Shown in pieces: positions 1-5,720 of a stretch of DNA of 6,009 nucleotides (positions are counted from its first letter, which is position 1; each line of letters opens with the position of its first letter). This DNA comes from Candidatus Methylomirabilota bacterium. Lineage in GTDB: Bacteria > Methylomirabilota > Methylomirabilia > Methylomirabilales > Methylomirabilaceae. Below the pieces are notes generated by a model that searched no databases, was not told where the DNA came from, and saw only the letters and a list, made by a program, of their open reading frames with translations. The position numbers and the translations under genes were made by a program. Location of the stretch: NCBI GenBank assembly GCA_028869615.1, contig JAGWRQ010000137.1:1-6009 (forward strand). The letters are read 5' to 3'.

Positions 1-20
1 GAAGCTGACGGCAGATCCAT
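1..20 (-). CDS. 5' end of a fourth operon gene, possibly a TorD/NarJ-like chaperone (partial)
   Basis: Only the first six codons (MDLPSA) are inside the window; the gene runs off the left edge. The start is supported by a good ribosome binding site, GAGGAG at minus-strand 31-26, five bases before the ATG at 20-18. The site lies 32 bp after the nxrC stop codon on the same strand, with no terminator between. Nothing in six residues identifies a product. Related enzymes (ethylbenzene dehydrogenase ebdABCD; serABDC, clrABDC, ddhABDC) all include a D gene for a TorD/NarJ-like chaperone that helps insert the molybdenum cofactor into the alpha subunit. A D gene in fourth position would match the ebdABCD order. 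The existence of a start here is moderately supported; the chaperone identity is inference from operon context only. Confidence 0.45.
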
Positions 21-25
21 CTTCG

Positions 26-31
26 CTCCTC
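26..31 (-). promoter_or_regulatory. Ribosome binding site of the left-edge gene
   Basis: On the minus strand GAGGAG sits five bases upstream of an ATG at 20-18. This is the main evidence that a further gene starts at the window edge and that the operon continues past nxrC. Confidence 0.5.
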
Positions 32-52
32 GGATCTTAGATGAAGGATCTC

Positions 53-910
53 TTACTTGGCCAATCTGAAAGGGATCCAGTTGGACCATGCCTTGCGCGC
101 GCCGACCTCCCGGTTGCCGCCGTCCCACACCGCAAATGCAATGACGGTTTCGTCGCCAGGCTGAAGACGAGGTTGGTTCTCATTCACACCGACCAACGGA
201 TGGGTGATGACGACCCGCCAAGCGCCGTCTCTCCACTCACCCTTACCGTCCGCCTTCTGGTCGGGGTGAACGGTCATGGTGCCCCACCCCTCCGCCGTTT
301 GATCGAGAACAGGCGATTGTCTATGGCGTGAGATGGGGTTATCGACACCTAAGGCTCCCGTATACGGTCGGACGTCAATCGCCTTCAGCGCTTGGTCAGG
401 GTAGATATCCACCAGAGTATTGGGGTACAGGTCCCGCACAGTCGGCTCGCCCTTATCGACATCATGCTGGAACGCCGCCCGCCATTGCCAGATACTCACC
501 CTTCCTCCGGGGTTCCCCATCATCGGGCTGGGCAAGGCGTCTGTTCTGTAGTGAACCGGCAACTCGACGGCCACCTGGTCCCCGAACGTATCCGAGACAA
601 TACGGTCATTCTTTGTAGGATCTTTCCATTCCAACAGGATCGCGAGCCATTGTCCGTTGTGGGCGGCCTTGACGCTGAGCGACGTGACTGACACGTTGGG
701 ATGCTTGGGGATGGCGATGACCTGCGGAAGCATCGTCACGTTGACTGCCGGCGCCCGCTTCCAGAACGTTGCCTGGAGATTCGACAGATGACCTTGATCT
801 TTCACGCGGACCGCTTGAAGCAGTTCCGCGCCGGAAGGATCGGCTGCCAACGCGAGACTCAACGTCAAGACGGCGACCGTTACCGTGCCGAGGCGATAAC
901 GTCTGTTCAT
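53..910 (-). CDS. nxrC: Gamma subunit, haem-b-binding, ethylbenzene dehydrogenase-type (NxrC-like)
   Basis: The 285-aa protein is a periplasmic haem-b subunit that would take electrons from the beta subunit and hand them to a soluble cytochrome c. Residues 1-28 look like a Sec signal peptide: basic MNRRYR, hydrophobic core of about residues 8-22, cleavage probably near PSGA-E. The rest is a beta-rich domain of the EB_dh/DMSO-reductase type II gamma family with no membrane anchor. The family binds haem b through one Met and one Lys; the matching candidates here are Met131 (or Met130) in PMMGN, followed by VSIWQWRA, and Lys273 in ARKAWSNW near the C terminus. I chose ATG 910 because GAGGGG lies just upstream and it leads straight into the signal peptide. 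An alternative GTG at 925 overlaps the nxrB stop codon and would add MSEGI. It follows nxrB by 11 bp. NxrC is the best name given the neighbours; EbdC/SerC/ClrC/DdhC are same-fold alternatives. Confidence 0.85.
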   Translation of the reverse strand: MNRRYRLGTVTVAVLTLSLALAADPSGAELLQAVRVKDQGHLSNLQATFWKRAPAVNVTMLPQVIAIPKHPNVSVTSLSVKAAHNGQWLAILLEWKDPTKNDRIVSDTFGDQVAVELPVHYRTDALPSPMMGNPGGRVSIWQWRAAFQHDVDKGEPTVRDLYPNTLVDIYPDQALKAIDVRPYTGALGVDNPISRHRQSPVLDQTAEGWGTMTVHPDQKADGKGEWRDGAWRVVITHPLVGVNENQPRLQPGDETVIAFAVWDGGNREVGARKAWSNWIPFRLAK

Positions 911-913
911 AAT

Positions 914-919
914 CCCCTC
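914..919 (-). promoter_or_regulatory. Ribosome binding site of nxrC
   Basis: Minus-strand GAGGGG immediately precedes ATT and the ATG at 910-908. It lies in the 11-bp gap after the nxrB stop codon, indicating tightly coupled translation. It favours ATG 910 over the upstream GTG at 925. Confidence 0.6.
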
Positions 920-921
920 AC

Positions 922-2049
922 TCACGAGATATTGGTGCGGAAGGTTTGAAACCGTTCGTCGTAGGCGGCTCGGATATGAATAGGTTCATTGATCGGTACC
1001 CGCGCCACCTCGGTGCCCTTTTCGTCGTAGCCGATCGCGTGGTTGCCCTCGACCTTATAACGGTGGATGATCTCCGGGGTGCTGCCGAAGAGGAGGAGCG
1101 CGCCCAGTAACTTGAGATTATCGGAGGCGCTGCGGTAGGCGGCGATGGCCTCCTCAACGCCCCAGCCGAACATTTGATACAGAAAGGCCGCGGGCACATG
1201 CGCCGGGGGGATGTAATACACATTAGGCTCCAGACCGAACTGCGGATAGAGCGGCTTGGCGATCTTGACTACATGGATCAGGTAATCCAGGGGGTTGTCT
1301 TCCCTCGCCTTGTCCGGTGGTGAGATGAACCCTTGCAGACGAATCTTGCCGATGCAGGTGATGGCGCATTGGGTCTGTCGTCCGTTTTCGACGGCCGGAT
1401 AGCAGCCGATACACTTCTCCGAGACGCGGGTCATGGAATTGAAATAGACCTTCTTGTACGGACAGGCTCTCACGCACTCGCGGTAGCCGCGGCAGCGATA
1501 CTGGTCCAGCAGCACGATTCCGTCTTCCTGGCGTTTGTAGATCGACATGCGAGGACAGGCGGCCAGACAGGCCGGGTAGGTGCAATGATTGCAGATGCGC
1601 GGCAAGTAATACATCCATTGCATGTGCGGCATTTGCAGGAAGGCGCCCTGCGACATGTTGCCGTAGGAGTCGTCCTCACCCACGTTGGGGCTGGCATAAT
1701 CCAAGTCGTCAGGCAGATACCCGAGAATCCGTTCCCCGCTGGGCGCAGCTTCGAACAGGGTCTGCCCCTGGTAAGGAAAAGCTTGCATGTCCTGCAGGCC
1801 CAGCTTCTCGAGGGTGCGAACGTCCCATCCCAGGGGATAGTACCCGTACGGCTTGGTCTCTACGTTGTTCCAGAACATATATTCCTGACCACGTCCGGGG
1901 GTCCAGGTCGTTTTACAGGCCACCGTGCAGGTTTGACATGCGATGCACTTATTGGTGTCCATAATCATGGCAAACTGCTTATGGGGCCTTACCCCCTCAT
2001 ACGGATACTCCATCTCACGACCGAGCTGCCAGTTGAATACCTTCGCCAT
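922..2049 (-). CDS. nxrB: Beta subunit, four-cluster Fe-S electron-transfer protein (NxrB-like)
   Basis: The 375-aa protein is the NarH/NxrB-type electron conduit between the Mo subunit and haem b. Four Cys groups are visible: I, C35-x2-C38-x2-C41-x3-C45; II, C153-x2-C156-x4-C161-x3-C165; III, C186-x5-C192-x3-C196; IV, C213-x2-C216-x11-C228-x3-C232. In group III an aromatic residue (Tyr189, in CRGYREC) stands where a fourth Cys would be, as Trp does in NarH, implying one [3Fe-4S] and three [4Fe-4S] clusters. Family landmarks are [16 protein letters not shown] (residues 54-69), [17 protein letters not shown] (151-167) and [12 protein letters not shown] (207-218). There is no signal peptide, so export as a passenger of the Tat-bearing alpha subunit is inferred. 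Start: ATG 2049 has an AAGGGG ribosome site, and [13 protein letters not shown] matches the usual NxrB N terminus; the frame stays open to 2304 but that stretch overlaps nxrA and is not homologous. It is longer than SerB/ClrB/EbdB (about 330-350 aa) and, from memory, shorter than Nitrospira NxrB (about 430 aa). Confidence 0.9.
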   Translation of the reverse strand: MAKVFNWQLGREMEYPYEGVRPHKQFAMIMDTNKCIACQTCTVACKTTWTPGRGQEYMFWNNVETKPYGYYPLGWDVRTLEKLGLQDMQAFPYQGQTLFEAAPSGERILGYLPDDLDYASPNVGEDDSYGNMSQGAFLQMPHMQWMYYLPRICNHCTYPACLAACPRMSIYKRQEDGIVLLDQYRCRGYRECVRACPYKKVYFNSMTRVSEKCIGCYPAVENGRQTQCAITCIGKIRLQGFISPPDKAREDNPLDYLIHVVKIAKPLYPQFGLEPNVYYIPPAHVPAAFLYQMFGWGVEEAIAAYRSASDNLKLLGALLLFGSTPEIIHRYKVEGNHAIGYDEKGTEVARVPINEPIHIRAAYDERFQTFRTNIS

Positions 2050-2053
2050 GGTT

Positions 2054-2061
2054 TCCCCTTC
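2054..2061 (-). promoter_or_regulatory. Ribosome binding site of nxrB
   Basis: Minus-strand GAAGGGGA lies about four to five bases before the ATG at 2049, inside the 38-bp nxrA-nxrB gap (2050-2087). It fixes the nxrB start and rules out the long upstream extension of that frame. The gap shows no hairpin followed by a T-run, so nxrA and nxrB should share a transcript. Confidence 0.55.
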
Positions 2062-2087
2062 CGATGAGGGATGGTGGGATGTCTTTG

Positions 2088-5000
2088 CTACGCTTTGGTT
2101 ACTCTGACAAACCCGCCTCTCAGGTACTGCTTCATTGCGTCGCTCTCGGTGCTCGGCCGAAGCCCCAATGTCACCGGACGCCACAACCCTTTGCCACCGA
2201 GACCCCCATCCTCGGCCTTGGTGAATTTTGCGAGCGACTCCCTCGGAGCGCTGGTGACACAGTGGACGTCCACGTTGAACCCCCTGGTGAGTTCGTGGGT
2301 CCACGACTTACGGGAGATCAGCGTGTGAGTCTGGTGCGTGGGTTTAAGCCAGGTCCTCGTGAGGCTCTGATGGCCGCCGTACCGAAACAAGGCCTGATAG
2401 TTGGTTTCGGCATTCTTCGCGATACCGTCCGGTCGCGTTTCGTGCGCCTTGACCGAACCCGGTGTCGCCATGTAGCCGTTGAACCACATACGTGTGATGC
2501 CTTGTGGGGTGCCCGGGTAGTAGCGCGCGCGCGCCAATAGTCGGGCCACCTTGTACTCTTCCTTTCGCTTTGGGTCATTCCAGCCGCGAAAGGGCTGCTC
2601 CTCCGGATCGCCGTCGATCCATACATAGTCCCCATCCTGAATTCCCATGGCCTTGGCGTCGTTAGGATTAATGTCCACATACATCTCGCCGGTGTCGGGC
2701 ATTCGTTTATCACGCCGGTAGATATCTCCGAACGGTCCGAAGAGCGCGGCCATAAAGTCGGTGTCGATCGGCATGGTGTGAGCCCCGTGGCGGTACTTTG
2801 GCGTATGGAAGACATGGTCCCAGCCTCGATCCTTCAGCGGGTGTGTCGAGGCAAGCAACCGTGCGACGGTATAGGTCGTATTGCGCATCTGGCGGGCGGT
2901 GTGGCTGCGATCGTCCGGCGCGATTCCCCAGTCCTCCGGTCGCTTGGGTCGAAGGGCCGGATGAGGGGCCGCCGCGATACTGCAAGGATCGTAGAAGGTG
3001 GCCTCTGACGGCTCGCGATGCACGATCAGGTTTTCTCCCGCGTCGATGAATTCGGGCTCCGGGCGGTAGAATTCCAGGCGACCCGTTTTGGTGTACCAGG
3101 GTTTGGATTCCTGTACCTGCTCAAAGCTGTTGATGCGCGGGTAGGTCCGCGTGTTCAACAGGGCCGGGATCCCGACCTTCGCCAGCTTTTCCAACTCTTC
3201 GAAGCGATACCCTTTCAGCGGCGCAGACCCGTCGATAATGCGTTGCAGATAGACCTCGACGCGGTTGGCGGCGATGAAGTGCCACATCTGCTCGAAGCGC
3301 GGATCGCCGGTGAGTCTGCCGAGTTCGCGCGCCACCCCCAGGTAGGTGTCGTTGTCGGACACGGTGGTGAAGGCGCGGCGAGCGGGCGTGCGTGGGTAGG
3401 CCTGAAGAAAGGGATTCGTGTTGGAGGCGGTCATGTCGGGATACTTGAACTCCATCCACGAATCCACGCCGTAGACGATATCGCTGAACTCGCATGAGGC
3501 CGTCCACCACCAATCGTTGTAGACCACCAGCTCCGCGCGCGGCAGGGTGTTGAACACGACATCGTAAAAGCCTTTCTGGTTGCCCAAGCTGGAGTTGGAG
3601 TTGACCTGCCAGATGCTCTTGGTGGGCGTAGGTAGATGGGCGCCCGTGGTGATCTTTTTGTTGCCCGCCTTCATGATCCGCTCGCCGTTGGCCCAGTAGT
3701 GCATCGACTCGGGCCGAAGGTAAGAGCGGGTGGTGACCGGACCGATGGGATCCAACTGGGGACGGAACGGATCCTCTATCGTCCAGCGACCGATTCCGGA
3801 AAACAAGGTGTTCTTGTAGGTGCCGGCGTAGCTGCCGATATTCCCCCCATGGCGACCCAGGCTGCCCGCCAGCGCCAGGACCAGGAAGATGGCCCGGTCT
3901 TTGTTATCGTTGTTCCAGAACTGGTTCGGCCCCATGCCGCAGGCGATGAGGGTTTTGCCGCCGCTGGCGGCGATGTTGCGCGCCAACGTCAGGATCGCGT
4001 CTTTCGGCGCCCACGTGAGCTGGCTGCACAACTCCGGGGTCATATTGGCGTTGAGGTACTCCTGGATCAGATCAAAGACCGGCCTCACCACGACCTTTTT
4101 GCCGTCTGCGAGCGTGACTTCAAAGCTTCCCGAAAGGGCCGGATCGATCCCCAGCTTGGTGAAGTGCGCGCCAAGCTCGTCATGGCCTACGGCCACGGGC
4201 CGATTGGCGCGCGCGTCCCACATGACGGAATCGGCCAACTCGGGTACCAGATACTCCGGCACCTGCACGCCGTTCTGTTGTAAGGTGGGCGGTGGCGTTT
4301 GTCCTTTAGGCACCACCTGAGTCCAGTTTTGCCAGATCTTCTCCTGATGATTGGAAAAAAGATCTTTGGCCAGGAGGCGCTGCAGTGTATCCATCCGCAC
4401 CAGTGTAGGCAGATCGGTGAACCGCTTGACGAAGTCGGCGTCGTAGCGCTGTTCGGCCATCAGCACCTGCGCGAGACCCAAGGCGAAGGCCGGATCCGTG
4501 CCCGGTCGAATGACCACCACCTCGTCGCATTTGCTGGCGGTAGCGGAGTACTCGACGGTCACGGTCACGGTTTTGACACCCTTAAGCCGCGCCTCCGTCA
4601 TCCAGTGGCTGTCGGGCATCTTGGTGGTGATCCAGTTCATTCCCCACATCACCACCAACTTGGCGTTCTCGACATCAAACAGCTCGAAGTCATTCGTCTG
4701 GTCGCCGGTGACCATCGGATGCCCCGGCGGAAGGTCTGTGTGGAACGAATAGGAGTCCCATGCGCCGGCCCCTCTGGCTTCTTCGGGACCGACGCCGCGG
4801 ATGTGGTGGTCGAGGAGCGCCATGCTGTTGCCCATGCGGAATGCCCCGAAGATCCGCACGGCCCCCTGCTTGGCCATTCCTCCTCGAAATTTCATGACGC
4901 GGGTTCCGGCCCCGCCTACTTGCCCAACCATATCGGGGTCGTAACCCTGGGCCAGCAGGTACGCCTTGCCCCGCTCGCCGGAATAGGTACTGGCGATGTT

Positions 5001-5567
5001 ATGCAAGGTCTTGGCATGGTAGGCATAAGCCTCCTCATGCGAGACCCGAACCCAATGATCCCAGCCTCGTCGCATCAGTTCCGCCGGCGCCGCCCCGGTC
5101 ATCGGATCGCGCGGGAACCCCTTGTCCACCCACTCCTTGAACCCACGGCGGATGAAGGCCCCATCGATGCGGCGGTCGCCATACAAGCGACGGGCCAGGA
5201 CCAGGCCCTTCTGGCAGCAGCGCGGGTCCCAGCGATGACTGGTCTTGTTCCCATATAGATCGGTGGCCTTGCCGTAGCCGTAGGTGGGCTCGATCCGGAC
5301 CAAGACGTTGTTCTTGACAAAGGCGTTGAGCAGGCAGTTGTGCGTGTCGTTGGGACAGCAGAGAAAGACAAAGGTCTTGTCATGGTGGAAGATGTCGCGG
5401 TAGATCCGCTCCCAGTCGCGGTTGGGATACGCGGCCAGAGGATTGGGCACCGACACAGGGGCCAGGTACCGGTACTGCGCAAACAGATCGTCGGGAACCA
5501 GCGCTGTGCCAAGTCCTGCTATACCGGCCAGCTTGAGAAAGTCGCGCCGCGAAAGTCTGCGTGTCAT
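2088..5567 (-). CDS. nxrA: Catalytic alpha subunit, Mo-bisMGD oxidoreductase (Nitrospira/anammox-type NxrA-like)
   Basis: This 1159-aa catalytic subunit would interconvert nitrite and nitrate at a molybdenum bis-MGD centre. A Tat signal opens the protein: SRRDFLK (residues 6-12), a hydrophobic stretch (about 13-24), probable cleavage near LFA-QY (30/31). The N-terminal Fe-S site reads C70-x3-D74-x3-C78 and later C118 (RCCQKG); NarG has His-Cys-Cys-Cys, so the second position is Asp here. D278 in HTDLPPGHP matches the Mo-ligating Asp of type II enzymes (NarG CDLPPASP). Further landmarks are [16 protein letters not shown] (307-322), [11 protein letters not shown] (about residue 544), [19 protein letters not shown] (about 685-705) and a C-terminal MPT-binding domain from [11 protein letters not shown] (about 920) to about 1140. 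The long runs agree with Nitrospira NxrA as I remember it, closer than with NarG, SerA or PcrA. Start: ATG 5567 has a perfect Shine-Dalgarno; a GTG at 5573 lies inside that site and is rejected. The substrate is inferred; a nitrate-reducing or other oxyanion role is possible. Confidence 0.9.
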   Translation of the reverse strand: MTRRLSRRDFLKLAGIAGLGTALVPDDLFAQYRYLAPVSVPNPLAAYPNRDWERIYRDIFHHDKTFVFLCCPNDTHNCLLNAFVKNNVLVRIEPTYGYGKATDLYGNKTSHRWDPRCCQKGLVLARRLYGDRRIDGAFIRRGFKEWVDKGFPRDPMTGAAPAELMRRGWDHWVRVSHEEAYAYHAKTLHNIASTYSGERGKAYLLAQGYDPDMVGQVGGAGTRVMKFRGGMAKQGAVRIFGAFRMGNSMALLDHHIRGVGPEEARGAGAWDSYSFHTDLPPGHPMVTGDQTNDFELFDVENAKLVVMWGMNWITTKMPDSHWMTEARLKGVKTVTVTVEYSATASKCDEVVVIRPGTDPAFALGLAQVLMAEQRYDADFVKRFTDLPTLVRMDTLQRLLAKDLFSNHQEKIWQNWTQVVPKGQTPPPTLQQNGVQVPEYLVPELADSVMWDARANRPVAVGHDELGAHFTKLGIDPALSGSFEVTLADGKKVVVRPVFDLIQEYLNANMTPELCSQLTWAPKDAILTLARNIAASGGKTLIACGMGPNQFWNNDNKDRAIFLVLALAGSLGRHGGNIGSYAGTYKNTLFSGIGRWTIEDPFRPQLDPIGPVTTRSYLRPESMHYWANGERIMKAGNKKITTGAHLPTPTKSIWQVNSNSSLGNQKGFYDVVFNTLPRAELVVYNDWWWTASCEFSDIVYGVDSWMEFKYPDMTASNTNPFLQAYPRTPARRAFTTVSDNDTYLGVARELGRLTGDPRFEQMWHFIAANRVEVYLQRIIDGSAPLKGYRFEELEKLAKVGIPALLNTRTYPRINSFEQVQESKPWYTKTGRLEFYRPEPEFIDAGENLIVHREPSEATFYDPCSIAAAPHPALRPKRPEDWGIAPDDRSHTARQMRNTTYTVARLLASTHPLKDRGWDHVFHTPKYRHGAHTMPIDTDFMAALFGPFGDIYRRDKRMPDTGEMYVDINPNDAKAMGIQDGDYVWIDGDPEEQPFRGWNDPKRKEEYKVARLLARARYYPGTPQGITRMWFNGYMATPGSVKAHETRPDGIAKNAETNYQALFRYGGHQSLTRTWLKPTHQTHTLISRKSWTHELTRGFNVDVHCVTSAPRESLAKFTKAEDGGLGGKGLWRPVTLGLRPSTESDAMKQYLRGGFVRVTKA

Positions 5568-5569
5568 GG

Positions 5570-5579
5570 TCACCTCCTT
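5570..5579 (-). promoter_or_regulatory. Perfect Shine-Dalgarno of nxrA
   Basis: The minus strand reads AAGGAGGTGA, a ten-base complement to the usual 16S rRNA 3' end. The GGAGG core lies five bases before the ATG at 5567. It decides the nxrA start codon and predicts very strong translation, fitting a highly abundant respiratory enzyme. Confidence 0.85.
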
Positions 5580-5606
5580 GGGTTGAAATCACCCGAATCG
5601 AACAGC

Positions 5607-5619
5607 GCCGTGACACGGC
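5607..5619. promoter_or_regulatory. 13-bp dyad, candidate operator in the nxrA leader
   Basis: GCCGTG-A-CACGGC is a perfect 6+1+6 inverted repeat, ending 39 bp before the nxrA ATG. Its core CCGT-N3-ACGG recurs at 5702-5712. The symmetry suits binding by a dimeric regulator; as RNA it would have too small a loop to form a good hairpin, and no T-run follows. Function is inferred; no known regulator site is recognised. Confidence 0.35.
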
Positions 5620-5637
5620 CTCCCGGACGCCCCAGTT

Positions 5638-5655
5638 GCTGATGCAGGAATCAGC
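5638..5655. promoter_or_regulatory. Inverted repeat in the nxrA leader (6-bp stem, 6-base loop)
   Basis: GCTGAT-GCAGGA-ATCAGC is a perfect six-base stem with a six-base loop, 70 bp upstream of the nxrA ATG. It lacks a T-run on the minus strand, so it is not a convincing intrinsic terminator for the upstream GloVer gene. It could be an operator half-site pair or an mRNA leader hairpin. No function can be assigned. Confidence 0.3.
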
Positions 5656-5675
5656 CCCGCAGGCGCTCGCGTTGT

Positions 5676-5693
5676 CGGTCTCACCGGTCTCAA
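5676..5693. repeat. Two tandem 9-bp direct repeats in the leader
   Basis: CGGTCTCAC at 5676-5684 is followed directly by CGGTCTCAA at 5685-5693, an 8/9 match. Tandem short repeats in a promoter region can be binding sites for a response regulator, but with only two copies chance is possible. Confidence 0.4.
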
Positions 5694-5701
5694 ACAGCGT
5701 T

Positions 5702-5712
5702 CCGTGTTACGG
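5702..5712. promoter_or_regulatory. 11-bp dyad CCGT-N3-ACGG, second copy
   Basis: CCGTGTTACGG matches the core of the 5607-5619 dyad (CCGTGACACGG) at 9 of 11 bases, with both half-sites intact. The two copies start 94 bp apart, close to nine helical turns. It lies just after the GloVer stop codon. A four-base stem with a three-base loop and no T-run makes it a poor terminator. Confidence 0.3.
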
Positions 5713-5720
5713 GGTTCTCG

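Larger units (their letters stand above)
5568..5720 (-). other. Leader/intergenic region between the GloVer gene and nxrA
   Basis: This 153-bp non-coding stretch is the only place in the window for an nxr operon promoter. It contains two CCGT-N3-ACGG dyads, a GCTGAT/ATCAGC inverted repeat, two tandem 9-mers and the perfect Shine-Dalgarno. I see no good sigma-70 -35/-10 pair. A GG-N10-GC pair on the minus strand (5657-5644) has the spacing of a sigma-54 promoter but matches the consensus poorly. Transcription could also read through from the upstream gene, since no terminator is evident. Confidence 0.5.

Noticed and set aside
21..52. Terminator between nxrC and the left-edge gene
   Set aside because: Only short GATC-containing words with a four-base stem are present, without a T-run; the operon seems to continue.
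1333..2067. 244-aa + strand ORF opposite nxrB
   Set aside because: It is antisense to the conserved Cys clusters of nxrB, has no recognisable motif and no convincing ribosome site.
2050..2304. N-terminal extension of the nxrB frame up to 2304 (a 460-aa version)
   Set aside because: The extra 85 residues overlap the nxrA C terminus in another frame and look nothing like NxrB. ATG 2049 has its own ribosome site and the expected [10 protein letters not shown] start.
3636..4283. 215-aa + strand ORF opposite nxrA
   Set aside because: Low-complexity Arg/Gly/Ala/Val composition expected from the complement of GC-rich coding DNA.
4299..5258. 319-aa + strand ORF opposite nxrA
   Set aside because: It is His/Gly/Val/Arg-rich with no domain and lies antisense to strongly conserved nxrA sequence; a codon-bias shadow.
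2088..5567. Annotation as ordinary respiratory nitrate reductase NarG
   Set aside because: The Tat signal SRRDFLK, the Cys-x3-Asp-x3-Cys site, the DLPPGHP version of the Mo-site motif and the haem-b gamma partner instead of NarI point to the periplasmic NXR/EbdA-type branch.
5568..5573. GTG start for nxrA at 5573
   Set aside because: This GTG lies within the Shine-Dalgarno sequence itself; ATG 5567 has the proper spacing.
5644..5657. Sigma-54 promoter on the minus strand (GG-N10-GC)
   Set aside because: The spacing fits, but the flanking bases match the TGGCAC / TTGC consensus poorly, so it is not reported as a promoter.
5702..5712. Intrinsic terminator of the GloVer gene
   Set aside because: The stem is four base pairs with no following T-run; it is better seen as a dyad matching 5607-5619.
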